64,000 bases of DNA, from NCBI GenBank assembly GCA_002238485.1, contig MPMG01000001.1, positions 248,001 to 312,000 of the forward strand, read 5' to 3'. This stretch comes from Chloroflexi bacterium bin20. Lineage in GTDB: Bacteria > Chloroflexota > Anaerolineae > Aggregatilineales > Phototrophicaceae. Positions within the stretch are counted from its first letter, which is position 1. The number at the start of each line of letters is the position of its first letter. The position numbers were made by a program, and so were the translations under genes. The notes beneath the pieces are model-generated. The model had not been told where the DNA came from. It did no database searches and saw only the letters and a list, made by a program, of their open reading frames with translations. This document shows positions 34,209 through 43,206 of this stretch, one piece after another.

Positions 34209-35222
34209 GGGTCGGCTCACTTTCCTGGCTGTGCAGATAGCAGCGCACATAGTGGTGGCTGCCCATGTCGACGAGCGCTGGCACAGCCGCATCGCAAGCG
34301 CCCGCCATGAATTCGTCGCAGCGCGAGCAAAAACCGCACTGCGCGGGTGGATTGAGGGGCACCGGTACATTGCCGCGGATGGCTTCCAGCCGGCGTCCGC
34401 CTCCGCCCAAACGAGGGATAGACTTCAGCAGGCGCTGCGTATAGGGATGCAGCGGGTTCTTAAAAAGTTCGCGGGTCGAAGCGCGTTCGACCACCCGCCC
34501 CAGGTACATCACATTGACCTCGTCGGCGATCTCGGCAATGACTCCCAGGTCGTGCGTGATATACATAATCGCCATGCCAAATTCGTCTTGCAGTTCTTTC
34601 ATCAGCTCCAGGATTTGCGCCTGCACAGTGACATCCAGCGCGGTTGTTGGCTCGTCGGCGATCAACAGCGAGGGGCTGCAGGAAAGCGCCATGGCGATCA
34701 TCGCCCGCTGCCTCATGCCACCCGATAGTTGATGTGGATATTCGTCAAAGCGCTGGCGCGGATTGGATATGCCGACGCGGTTGATCATGTCCAGCGCCAA
34801 GCCTTTCGCCTTGCGTTTGTCGCGGGTGATGTGCAGGCGGATCGCCTCGACAATCTGCGAGCCGATCGTGTGAACCGGCGACAGGCTGGTCATCGGCTCC
34901 TGGAATACCATGGAGATTTCTGCGCCGCGTATCTTGCGTATCTTGCGGCTGCGCGGACCCAACTCGCACAGGTCGGTTGTGCTGCCGTCTGGTGGGAAAG
35001 CAGGATATGCCCAGACTGGATATAGCCGGGTGTTGGCACGATCTGCAAGATAGACTGGGCTGTTACGCTTTTGCCAGAGCCCGACTCGCCGATGATGCCA
35101 ACAGTCTGGCGCGGCGCAATCGCAAAGTCCACGCCATCGACCGCCTTGAGCGTGCCCTCCGTCAGCTTGAAATAGGTGCGCAGGTCGCGGACTTCCAGGA
35201 TGTGCTTGGAGGCGGATGTCAT
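34201..35222 (-). pseudogene. Dpp/Opp-type ABC transporter ATP-binding protein (DppD-like), frameshifted
   Basis: The N-terminal part (MTSASKHILEVRDLRTYF, Walker A GESGSGKS) reads in one frame from 35222 to about 35000. The rest (IRGAEISMVFQEPMTSLSP, signature [16 protein letters not shown], Walker [13 protein letters not shown], switch ITHDLGVI and the C-terminal cysteine domain) continues in another frame. Inserting one A into the AAA at 34997-34999 (a T on the coding strand, giving ILLFPPDG) restores a normal DppD protein of about 340 residues. Everything else is intact, so this is a recent mutation, a sequencing or assembly error, or less likely a recoding site. A GTG at 35234 is an alternative start. 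It is the first gene of the operon behind operator site C. Confidence 0.8.
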
Positions 35223-35246
35223 CTCGGCAGGCACTCTTATCTTTAT

Positions 35247-35266
35247 ATTGTCTTATTGTAGACAAT
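35247..35266. promoter_or_regulatory. Probable GntR operator (site C)
   Basis: ATTGTC (35247-35252) and GACAAT (35261-35266) form an inverted repeat, and the inner 12 bases ATTGTAGACAAT (35255-35266) are the exact reverse complement of the core of site A. It lies 25-44 bases upstream of the start of the frameshifted ATPase gene, where a repressor would block transcription of the ATPase operon. Confidence 0.68.
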
Positions 35267-35339
35267 TTACAACGTTGCGTCAAGCATACCGGCGTATGGG
35301 AGTGGCGAAAGACAGGCACGCGCCAATATTGAATGATAC

Positions 35340-35413
35340 TGTAGGGGCGACGTAGTAAGTCACCCGAAAACTGTATCTGGAAACGCGGACGACCTGGTAG
35401 ATCACCCCTACAA
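35340..35413. repeat. MITE-like element with terminal inverted repeats
   Basis: The left end CTGTAGGGGCGAC and the right end ATCACCCCTACAA are inverted copies with two mismatches, enclosing about 50 bases that contain a second GTAGT/TCACCC motif. No open reading frame is inside. The same GTAGGGGCGA sequence occurs in the hairpin at 10518. It looks like a decayed non-autonomous repeat. The rest of the gap 35267-35524 shows nothing else I can name. Confidence 0.4.
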
Positions 35414-35524
35414 ATGACTTCGTATTCAGCAAATTCGACACTCCCGGCACATGGGCCTGTCTACATGGGAGACTTGCCGCAAGCAAAGAAAAGACGCCAG
35501 CTTGCGCCAGCGCCATGAAAATTG

Positions 35525-35597
35525 TGGGCGATGTAAGACTCGAACTTACAACCTTCCAGGTGTAAACCGGATGCTCTGCCAATTGAGCTAATCGCCC
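35525..35597 (-). tRNA. tRNA-Val (anticodon UAC)
   Basis: On the minus strand the 73-nt cloverleaf starts GGGCGAT, with D-loop AGCTCAATTGGCAGAGC, anticodon stem-loop TCCGG-TTTACAC-CTGGA (anticodon TAC), T-arm GTAAGTTCGAGTCTTAC and acceptor ATCGCCC plus discriminator A. The 3' CCA is not encoded. A good promoter lies just upstream. Confidence 0.95.
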
Positions 35598-35610
35598 GCT
35601 GCGGAATTCA

Positions 35611-35640
35611 AGTATAGCATAGTGGAATCGCGCGCGTCAA
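35611..35640 (-). promoter_or_regulatory. Promoter of tRNA-Val
   Basis: On the minus strand TTGACG (35635-35640) and TATACT (35611-35616) are 18 bases apart and 13 bases before the tRNA 5' end. Confidence 0.65.
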
Positions 35641-35652
35641 GATGAAGAACGT

Positions 35653-36207
35653 CTACATGCGCGGGGGCGTTACGCCCAATTGTCCCTGATACTTGCCTTT
35701 CTTGTCGGCATACGATTGTTCGCAGACTTCATCGGCCTCAAAGAAGAGCACCTGCGCCAAGCCTTCGTTGGCATAAACCTTGGCGGGAAGCGGTGTGGTA
35801 TTGCTGATTTCCAGCGTCACAAAGCCTTCCCATTCCGGTTCAAAGGGCGTGACATTGACGATCAAGCCGCAGCGGGCATAGGTCGATTTGCCCAGGCAGA
35901 TCGTCAGCACCTTGCGTGGGATGCGGAAGTATTCTACCGAGCGCGCCAGCACGAAAGAATTTGGCGGTATGATGCAGACATCGCCGCAGAAGTCTACGAA
36001 AGATGCCGTGTCGAAGTGCTTGGGATCAACCACCGCCGAACGCACATTGGTGAAGATTTTGAATTCGTCAGAGACGCGCATGTCATAGCCATACGAAGAG
36101 ACGCCATAGCTTATCGCGCCGTCGCGCACCTGGGCATCGACAAAGGGCTCGATCATGCGGTGGCGGCGCACCATATCTTTGATCCAGTGATCGGGCTTTA
36201 ATCCCAC
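35653..36207 (-). CDS. dcd: dCTP deaminase
   Basis: The enzyme deaminates dCTP to dUTP, feeding dTMP synthesis. The 184-residue protein matches the trimeric dCTP deaminase/dUTPase fold: [13 protein letters not shown] near residue 33, [13 protein letters not shown] (about residue 86), the signature [10 protein letters not shown] (about residue 106) containing the conserved Ser-Arg pair, and [39 protein letters not shown] with the catalytic glutamate. It lies 10 bases downstream of argS on the same strand, so the two are probably co-transcribed. Confidence 0.95.
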   Translation of the reverse strand: MGLKPDHWIKDMVRRHRMIEPFVDAQVRDGAISYGVSSYGYDMRVSDEFKIFTNVRSAVVDPKHFDTASFVDFCGDVCIIPPNSFVLARSVEYFRIPRKVLTICLGKSTYARCGLIVNVTPFEPEWEGFVTLEISNTTPLPAKVYANEGLAQVLFFEADEVCEQSYADKKGKYQGQLGVTPPRM

Positions 36208-36217
36208 AGCAAGCTCC

Positions 36218-37942
36218 TCACATCCGTTCTGGCGCGCTCATGCCCATCAAGTCCAAGAGATAGCGGAAGATCGCCTTGGCTGCCCGATAAAAGCGCAGAC
36301 GGGCCTTGGCAGTTTCGGCGGGCACTTCGCTGTGCAGCACGCGCACTTCATCATAAATCGGGTGAAAAACGCCAGCTAGTTCCTGCGCAAAGAAAGCGAT
36401 CTTCTGCGGCTCGTAGTGCCGAACCGCCTGCTCAATCACATTGCCGATTTCCAGCGCCTTGCGAACAAAACGCAGCTCGCTTTCGCCCAGCAGGCTCAGG
36501 TCGGCGTCTGTATCGCAAATGCCGCGTTCTGCCGCCTCGCGGAAGATGCCCGCGCAGCGCACATAGGCATTTTGAATGTAATAAACCGGGTTCTCATTGC
36601 TCTGTTTGACAACCTGGTCGACATCGAAGTCCAACTGCGAATTGGGGCTGCGCGCCAGCATGTGATAGCGCACGGCATCGGCGCTGGTCATGGCGACCAG
36701 ATCATCCAATGTGTCGAATTCGCCGGCTCGCTTGGATTGCTTGACTGCTTCGAATTCGCCCAGCCCCTCATTCCAGCGCACGGCGCGCACCATCTGCAGG
36801 AAGATGACTTCAATAGGCGCGGGCTCCATGCCCAATGCCCGGATGCCGTATTCGACAACCGCCGCCTGCGAAAAATGGTCGGTGCCCAGCACATTGACGG
36901 CGATATCAAAGCCGCGCCGCAATTTGTCGGCGTGATACGCGATATCGGGCAGGGTATAGGTCGGCACGCCGTCGCTCTTGACCATAACGCGGTCTTTTTC
37001 GTCTCCAAAGCTGCTGCTGCGGAACCAGACCGCGGGTTCATAGCCCTTGGCCCTTACATCAGCGATCTCGTCTGCGTCCGCGCCTTCCCAATGCGCCGCC
37101 TGATAGACATGTCCGTTTTCGCGCATGGCATCGAGCACAGACCAGATTTGCTCCGATTCGAAGAGCGAGGTTTCGTTGAAGAAGGCATCGTGCTGGATGT
37201 TGATAGCCGCCAGTGAGCGCTTGATCCAGCGGAACATCACCTGCTCAGCCGCATCTTTGAAAAAACGCCAGTTTTCGCCGCGCAGGGATTCGCCGCGCTC
37301 GGCCACCAGATCGCGCGCGATATCGACCAGGTATTCGCCCTGATAATGGTCGGCGGGCAGCGGCGCATCTTCGCCCAGCTCCTGCAAGGTACGTAGCTGC
37401 AGGCTCTTGCCCAGGATGATCATCTGGTTTCCGGCATTGTTGTAATAATATTCGCGTTGGACGGCATAACCTGCCGCTTCCAGCAGACGCGCCATGGCAT
37501 CGCCGACCACCGCGTTGCGACTGTGCCCGATGGTGATGGGACCGCTGGGGTTGGCGCTGACGAATTCGACTTGCGCGCGCTTGCCCGCGCCGATATCCAG
37601 ACGAAAGAAGGATTGCCCAGCGGCCAGTATGGCATCAATCTGTTTGCGCAGGTAGTCGTCGGCGATGGTGCAGTTGATGAAGCCGGGCGGCGCAACTTCG
37701 GTCTTGCCAGCGAAATCCAGCATTGGCAGACGGTCGACAATGAGCCGCGCGATATCCAGCGGACTCTTGCGCGCCAGCCGCGCCAAGCCCATGGCCGGGT
37801 AGGCCCAGTCGCCTTGACCAGCGCGCTTGGGCGGGCTTACGGGGATGCGCGGAATCTCGAATTGCGGCAGGTCGCCATCGTGCTGTGCGGTCCGCAGCGC
37901 GCTTTCTATGGCGGCTTCCAGCGTCTTGTTCAGCTGTTCCAA
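36218..37942 (-). CDS. argS: Arginyl-tRNA synthetase
   Basis: The class I synthetase charges tRNA-Arg. The protein has the N-terminal ArgRS domain (about residues 1-100), a HIGH-type motif [20 protein letters not shown], the Rossmann catalytic core, a KMSK-type loop in divergent form ([17 protein letters not shown]) and a DALR anticodon-binding domain starting near [11 protein letters not shown] and ending [14 protein letters not shown]. The start is uncertain. A TTG at 37942 preceded by AAGGAAA gives the normal N-terminus [16 protein letters not shown] (574 residues); a GTG at 37975 would add 11 residues. Both are non-ATG. Confidence 0.93.
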   Translation of the reverse strand: MEQLNKTLEAAIESALRTAQHDGDLPQFEIPRIPVSPPKRAGQGDWAYPAMGLARLARKSPLDIARLIVDRLPMLDFAGKTEVAPPGFINCTIADDYLRKQIDAILAAGQSFFRLDIGAGKRAQVEFVSANPSGPITIGHSRNAVVGDAMARLLEAAGYAVQREYYYNNAGNQMIILGKSLQLRTLQELGEDAPLPADHYQGEYLVDIARDLVAERGESLRGENWRFFKDAAEQVMFRWIKRSLAAINIQHDAFFNETSLFESEQIWSVLDAMRENGHVYQAAHWEGADADEIADVRAKGYEPAVWFRSSSFGDEKDRVMVKSDGVPTYTLPDIAYHADKLRRGFDIAVNVLGTDHFSQAAVVEYGIRALGMEPAPIEVIFLQMVRAVRWNEGLGEFEAVKQSKRAGEFDTLDDLVAMTSADAVRYHMLARSPNSQLDFDVDQVVKQSNENPVYYIQNAYVRCAGIFREAAERGICDTDADLSLLGESELRFVRKALEIGNVIEQAVRHYEPQKIAFFAQELAGVFHPIYDEVRVLHSEVPAETAKARLRFYRAAKAIFRYLLDLMGMSAPERM

Positions 37943-38000
37943 AGCGGATTTCCTTGGCAGACGGACAATGCGCACAGTCTAGCAAATCTAGGCGGCGAAT

Positions 38001-38690
38001 TTAAGCGGCAGTTGTTGGCTTCTGCGCCCAGACCTGGCTGTAGTCTTCCTGCCAGATGGCGAAGTGAATACCGCGCATGCCCAGCTTTGTCAAAGCCTCG
38101 CGCATTTTCGGCTCGCTCCAGGTTCGGTTCGGCATCCAGCGACTGTCGATGCGAATGGTGGTCAGCAGAACCCCGCCCGGCTTCAAGACGCGCGCCATCT
38201 CTGCCAGCGCGGCAGCCTGGTCAGGCATGAACTCCAGCGCCTCCAGGCAGGTCACGACATCAAAATGCCCAGCGGGGAAGGGCAGCCGTGAGGCGTCATG
38301 CCGCAGCAAGGTGATAAAGCCCTCGAATCCTTGCGCCGTCACTTTTTCTCGGGCCACAGCCAGCATGCGTCTGCTGGCGTCGATGCCTACGACATGCCCG
38401 TGGAAGCCGGCATTGCGCGCCATCAGTAGGGGAACGCGGCCCGTGCCGGTCGCGACATCCAGGATGAGCGGATCGGTCTTTGGCGCGATGGCAGCCACGA
38501 TGGCCTGCGATACCAGCGCATGATCAGCGTATTCATCGAATTGCTTGATGCGGTCGTAGCGATACGCGACCAGATCGTATAATGCGATCACAACGCGCCG
38601 CCCCAGATAGACGCCCTCGGTTTCGACCAGCAGCCACCATATCAAGAAGCAGGCGATTCCCAGCCCAAGCGCCAAGGCGAGCAGCATCAT
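38001..38690 (-). CDS. Membrane-anchored class I SAM methyltransferase (UbiE-like)
   Basis: The 229-residue protein has an N-terminal membrane helix (LLALALGLGIACFLIWWLL, residues 3-21) and then a UbiE/COQ5-type methyltransferase: motif I ILDVATGTGRVPLLM (about residue 75), GIDASRRML (about residue 100), DASRLPFPAGHFDVVTCLEALEF (about residues 131-153) and LKPGGVLLTTI. The anchor suggests a lipid or quinone-like substrate. It is coupled to the upstream ABC exporter gene by a 4-base ATGA overlap. Confidence 0.85.
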   Translation of the reverse strand: MMLLALALGLGIACFLIWWLLVETEGVYLGRRVVIALYDLVAYRYDRIKQFDEYADHALVSQAIVAAIAPKTDPLILDVATGTGRVPLLMARNAGFHGHVVGIDASRRMLAVAREKVTAQGFEGFITLLRHDASRLPFPAGHFDVVTCLEALEFMPDQAAALAEMARVLKPGGVLLTTIRIDSRWMPNRTWSEPKMREALTKLGMRGIHFAIWQEDYSQVWAQKPTTAA

Positions 38691-40489
38691 GTTGCGGCGA
38701 GCAGGTCGGATTCGCGAAATTGCATCTCATAGAGCCGGGCATACAATCCCCGCGCCGCCATCAGTTCGTCATGTGTGCCTAGCTCGATGATGCGCCCCTT
38801 GTCCAGCACGACGATGCGATTTGCCACGCGCACGGTGCTGAGGCGATGGGCGATGATCAACGTGGTGCGGTTTCGCATCAGCCGTCCCAGCGCGTCCTGC
38901 ACCAGTTGCTCGCTTTCGTTGTCCAGGCTGGAGGTCGCTTCGTCCAGCAGCAGAATGGCCGGGTCTTTGAGCAAGGCGCGCGCGATGGCGACTCGCTGTC
39001 GTTGCCCGCCACTCAGCTTGATGCCGCGCTCTCCGACCACGGTGTCATAGCCCTTGGGCAACTCGCTGATGAAGGCGTGGGCGTTGGCAGATCGGGCTGC
39101 GGCGGTCATCTCTGCTTCGCTGGCATCCAGCTTGCCATAGAGGATGTTTTCGCGGATGCTGCCGCCGAAGAGCAAGGTCTCTTGCGGGACAATGCCGATC
39201 TGCTCGCGCAGGCTGGCTTGGGTTAGGCCACGGATGTCGCTGCCGTCCACATAAATCGCGCCAGAGTCGGGATCATAAAAGCGCGGAATTAGGTTAAAAA
39301 GCGTGCTTTTGCCCGCGCCGCTGGGTCCAACCAGGGCGATGATCTCTCCGGCAGCGATCTCCAGGTCGATATCACGCAGCACAACTTGCTCTGCCTCGTA
39401 AGCAAAGCTGAGGCTGCGCAGTGCAATCGCTCCTTGCACGGGCTGCAGTTTCCGCGCATTGGGCGCATCTTGCACATCCGGCTGTGTATCCAGGATCTCA
39501 AAGACGCGCTTGCTCGCCCCCAGCGCTTCTTGCAATTGCGAATACACGCCGATGACACCCGCGAAGCTGCCAGCCACCGTCAAGCCATAAATCAAAAAGG
39601 CGATCAACTCGCCCGCCGTCAGCCGCCCGTCCAGCACCTCACGACCGCCAAACCACAAAATCAGCGCCAAGCCCGAGAAGGCGATCAAGCCGATGATTGG
39701 TCCAAATACCGAGCGCACAGTCAGCAGCTTGACCGCTGCGCGAAAAGCCACTTCTATCGCGCTGTTGAAGCGGCTGATTTCGTATTGCTCGCGGACGAAG
39801 CTCTTGACTTCGCGGATATTCTGGAAGACTTCTTCGGCGACGATGGTTGCGCCGGCGATTTCGTCTTGTACGCGCGTGCTGGTGCGGCGGATGGCGTTGC
39901 CCAAGACAAAAGCGACGATCACAATAAAGGGCATCAGCACAATGATGAACAGGGTCAGCCGCCAATTCAGCCAGAACATAATGGCCACCGAGCCGATCAA
40001 GGTCAATACCTGTTGCAAAACCGTGCTGATGTTGCCGGTGAGCACCGTGCGCACCACAGTCACATCGGACGACAAGCGGCTGATCAATTCGCCAACGCGC
40101 CGGTCGGCGTAATAACGCAGAGACAGAGTCTGCAAGTGCGCATACAGCTGGCAGCGCATATCGACTACGATTTTTTCGCCAACATAATTCATGTTGTAAG
40201 TCTGGACGAAGCTCGCCAGCGACCGCAGCAGGAACACGCCCAACAGCGCCAGCGTGATGATGTCCAACAGCGCCACATCGGCATCGGTGAAGACTGAATC
40301 GACGACTCGCTGGATGACAGCAGGGAAGACCAGGCTCAGCGCGGCAGCGAAGAACAAGCCGATTGACGCCGCCAGCAGACGCAGCTTGTAGCCTGCCAAA
40401 TAAGACAACAGCCGCCACCACTGCATGGGCGTAGCCGGGACCTCGCGTTCCTGCTGACGTTTTCCTCCGCGCGTCCGCATGCGCATCAT
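38687..40489 (-). CDS. ABC exporter, homodimeric type (MsbA-like)
   Basis: The 600-residue half-transporter has a six-helix membrane domain (residues about 30-330) and an ATPase domain with all consensus elements: Walker A GPSGAGKST, signature LSGGQRQR, Walker B ILLLDEATSSLD with the catalytic glutamate, and switch IIAHRLST. Unlike the pair at 6796-10412 it has no degenerate site, so a homodimer is expected. MsbA-like proteins export lipids or amphiphilic molecules. It is sandwiched between a glycosidase gene (6 bases upstream) and a membrane methyltransferase. Confidence 0.9.
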   Translation of the reverse strand: MMRMRTRGGKRQQEREVPATPMQWWRLLSYLAGYKLRLLAASIGLFFAAALSLVFPAVIQRVVDSVFTDADVALLDIITLALLGVFLLRSLASFVQTYNMNYVGEKIVVDMRCQLYAHLQTLSLRYYADRRVGELISRLSSDVTVVRTVLTGNISTVLQQVLTLIGSVAIMFWLNWRLTLFIIVLMPFIVIVAFVLGNAIRRTSTRVQDEIAGATIVAEEVFQNIREVKSFVREQYEISRFNSAIEVAFRAAVKLLTVRSVFGPIIGLIAFSGLALILWFGGREVLDGRLTAGELIAFLIYGLTVAGSFAGVIGVYSQLQEALGASKRVFEILDTQPDVQDAPNARKLQPVQGAIALRSLSFAYEAEQVVLRDIDLEIAAGEIIALVGPSGAGKSTLFNLIPRFYDPDSGAIYVDGSDIRGLTQASLREQIGIVPQETLLFGGSIRENILYGKLDASEAEMTAAARSANAHAFISELPKGYDTVVGERGIKLSGGQRQRVAIARALLKDPAILLLDEATSSLDNESEQLVQDALGRLMRNRTTLIIAHRLSTVRVANRIVVLDKGRIIELGTHDELMAARGLYARLYEMQFRESDLLAAT

Positions 40490-40495
40490 AGCTGC

Positions 40496-43048
40496 CTAGT
40501 CCTTGTCGCCGCTGTCTTCGACTTCAATGACGACTGTGCCGCGGTCGGGATCGGCGGGTACAGCCGGAGCGGAAGGGGCGGGCGCCTCGTCTGTTTCGGC
40601 TGTGGCGGGCCTGGGGTCTGTAACCAGTTGGGCTGGCGCATTGGCGGGAAGTTTTGCGCTGTGACCAGATGGAAAGTCGATCTCAATACCGCCTGCGCTG
40701 CGCTGCACAATGACGCCGTGCTGCACGATGCGGATGGGCGCGCCCCAGCTGAATTCGCCGCCGACCAGCACACATTCCGAATTGCGAATCTGCAGTCCCA
40801 GCACATCGCTCAGCCACTTCAGCGGCGCGATGCCTGCCAGATGATGCGCTTCGCCGAAGCCTTGAATCGCATCGGCATGATAAAATTGCGACAGCCTGCC
40901 TTCGCGTTCCAGCACAGTCGACAAATGGCTCAGAACCCGCTGCAACAGGGCGGTCGATTCAGCGCGGAAGCCGGCTGCCAGCATGCCTTCGCCAAGCAGC
41001 GCCTGCCAGAACATCCAGATGCCGCCGCCGCCGCGCGCATTGGACGGGTCGAAGCCCGGGTCACTGGTGCTTACCATGGACAGTCCGTTCGCTTGCAAAA
41101 AATGCGCCTCATCCAGCGCCAACGCGACTACTGCTTCGGACCGCTGAGGCGACAGACGAGAGGTCCACAAGGGCAGCAGCGCATTGATATCCAGCCGGCT
41201 GCTGTCGACCGTGCTGGCATAGACCTTGTATACGCGACTTAACCCATCAACTTCAAGGCTGTGCAAAGCTGAAAGCGGCTGGGGAGCGGTGAATAGGCCT
41301 TGTCGATTCTGCCAGTGAAAAGCGTCGGCAGCCGCCTCGATCGTGCAAGGCGCGCCTTCTGTGTCCTGTCCGGCGAGCCTGAGGCGGATGCGCGGAATCT
41401 GGCTGACACCGCCGACAATGCGCACAATCACCCGCGCGGGCTGAGAAAAAGTCTCGTTGATGACATGCCGCTCGTCGCCAGCGCCGCCCCGCAGCAGTTC
41501 TATGCCAGCGCTGTGCCCATGGGTGTCGCGGTCGCGGTAGCCATAGCGCCGCCCCATCCAGAATTCTTCCAATGAGGCTTCCAACTTGTTGAGCTGTTTC
41601 CTATGCATCGCCTGCGCCTCTACATCGTCCAATGTCCGCGCCAGTTGGCACAAGGCATCGGCTTCCGAGATCACATAGGCGAGCAAGTCGGGCATTTCCA
41701 GCAGGCGGATATCAGCGCCCTGCGACCAGCCGCGCCCCAATCCAAAGGTCGGAAACGCCACATAACCTAACTGCCGCTCCGACTGCCATTCGGGCGCGCC
41801 ATCTCCATCGGCATCCATGTCATCCGCGAACCAGCGCTGGAAGAACATTTGCAAGCCGGGATAAACTTCTTCGGCGAATGACTTGTCTGCCGTCTGATCA
41901 ACTACCAGCCAGCTCATTCGCGCCAGCAAGGGCATCATCAGCAGGTTTTGCCGCTGCCCGCCCAAACCGGGCTGCCGGTCGATAAAGCCGCTCCCGTCCT
42001 GGGTTGTCAGGTAATTGCGGATGACCGCCTTGGCTAGCGACGGATCGATGCCAGCGATGGCGGGAACAGCAAGATAAGCCAACAGCGGATCTTGCCCAGC
42101 CCAGGCGCGGATGTGGTCATCGCCTCTGCCATTGCGACTCCAGCCGCGATTGATCCCCCGACTGCCAACAAAGGACGGCTCTGCCAAGGCATCGGTGGCA
42201 TTCATAAACGCTTTCAGCAAGGTGGCATAAGACAAATCGATGACGCGGTCCCAGTCGGCATTGCCCGTGCTGATTTTTGGCACAGCGGCGGCTTGGCGGT
42301 CGATTTCTGCATAGTGTCGATCCCAGGGTCGCGACAGCCAGTTCATGGCCAGGCTGAAAGAATCGCGCATATCGGCCAGTCCCGCGCAAACAAAAGGAAT
42401 GCGTGCCGAATGCCCTGCTAGTAGCGTGAAGCGCGCCCCCAGTTTCGCGCCGCGGATGCGCCCGCCGTAGATTTCGATGCCGGCGCCTTCCAGCGTGACC
42501 ACGGGATTGATGTCGCCGATTTCGCCCAGATGCAGCGCCAGTGTGCCATCCGCCAGAGTCAGCACATTCAGTCTGCGTTTGCGCCCGCCGATGATCACGC
42601 TGCCGCGCAATTCCAACTGCACAGACAGCTCTTCGCCGCCAAGATTGCTCAGCTGGAATTCACCGCCAGCAGCCCGCGATTCCATCGTCCAGAAGCGCGC
42701 GACCAGATCCAAATCTGCTCTTGGCGACGCCTCAAGCTGAATCAGGTTGGGCGCAAAATGCGTGATGACGGGACGCCGCGCATAGGCCCATTGCTGATGA
42801 AAAGTTTGATCGCCCACTCGAAAGCCAGGCTCCAGGCTGACGAGGTCGGCGCGACCGCCAAATTGTGTCTGGAATGCCAGCGCTGGCTCTTGCCGCGCCC
42901 CCAGGCTCACGCGCCAGGCTTGGTCATCGCAATAATCTGTCCGGCTGCCGCGGGCATCGGACGCGATGACATAATTAAAAGGCTGGTCGGGTTCGAGCTG
43001 TTGTCGCCGCAAGTGCTCAAAATGTCTGATGGCGCACCTTGCTTTCAT
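40496..43048 (-). CDS. Predicted (alpha/alpha)6-barrel glycosidase (GH63/GH37-like)
   Basis: The 850-residue protein has an N-terminal beta-sandwich of about 270 residues and a helical barrel from about residue 275 to 760. Barrel features include ISTGNADWDRVIDLSYATLLKAF, GINRGWSRNGRGDDHIRAWAGQDPLL (about residue 320), DMDADGDGAPEWQSERQLGY (about residue 435) and GGGGIWMFWQALLGEGML (about residue 690). Acidic residues in these loops are typical of inverting six-hairpin glycosidases such as GH63/GH37 and glucosylglycerate hydrolases. It ends in a proline/acid-rich tail. No signal peptide is visible. Family and substrate are uncertain. Confidence 0.65.
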   Translation of the reverse strand: MKARCAIRHFEHLRRQQLEPDQPFNYVIASDARGSRTDYCDDQAWRVSLGARQEPALAFQTQFGGRADLVSLEPGFRVGDQTFHQQWAYARRPVITHFAPNLIQLEASPRADLDLVARFWTMESRAAGGEFQLSNLGGEELSVQLELRGSVIIGGRKRRLNVLTLADGTLALHLGEIGDINPVVTLEGAGIEIYGGRIRGAKLGARFTLLAGHSARIPFVCAGLADMRDSFSLAMNWLSRPWDRHYAEIDRQAAAVPKISTGNADWDRVIDLSYATLLKAFMNATDALAEPSFVGSRGINRGWSRNGRGDDHIRAWAGQDPLLAYLAVPAIAGIDPSLAKAVIRNYLTTQDGSGFIDRQPGLGGQRQNLLMMPLLARMSWLVVDQTADKSFAEEVYPGLQMFFQRWFADDMDADGDGAPEWQSERQLGYVAFPTFGLGRGWSQGADIRLLEMPDLLAYVISEADALCQLARTLDDVEAQAMHRKQLNKLEASLEEFWMGRRYGYRDRDTHGHSAGIELLRGGAGDERHVINETFSQPARVIVRIVGGVSQIPRIRLRLAGQDTEGAPCTIEAAADAFHWQNRQGLFTAPQPLSALHSLEVDGLSRVYKVYASTVDSSRLDINALLPLWTSRLSPQRSEAVVALALDEAHFLQANGLSMVSTSDPGFDPSNARGGGGIWMFWQALLGEGMLAAGFRAESTALLQRVLSHLSTVLEREGRLSQFYHADAIQGFGEAHHLAGIAPLKWLSDVLGLQIRNSECVLVGGEFSWGAPIRIVQHGVIVQRSAGGIEIDFPSGHSAKLPANAPAQLVTDPRPATAETDEAPAPSAPAVPADPDRGTVVIEVEDSGDKD

Positions 43049-43206
43049 CTAGCTGCCAGCGCGATTCTATCCTAGCAGATGGACAAGACAGCGGACGAGG
43101 CTCGGGCGTGCTACAATGCTTGTGACTCGGCTGGAAAGCTCGTGTCTACTGCTTTGAAGCCATTACGCGTTGGAAGCTAGCGCGGTTGCAAGAGGATGCG
43201 CCCACG

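Noticed and set aside
35223-35319. N-terminal extension of the second-frame reading of the DppD-like ATPase up to 35319
   Set aside because: The first 100 residues in that frame are nonsense, while the real N-terminus with Walker A is in the other frame. The reading is an effect of the frameshift.
40496-43048. The (alpha/alpha)6 glycosidase as part of the agar/porphyran island
   Set aside because: It is 5 kb away, separated by tRNA-Val, dcd and argS, has no GntR-type operator upstream, and is tied to an exporter operon.
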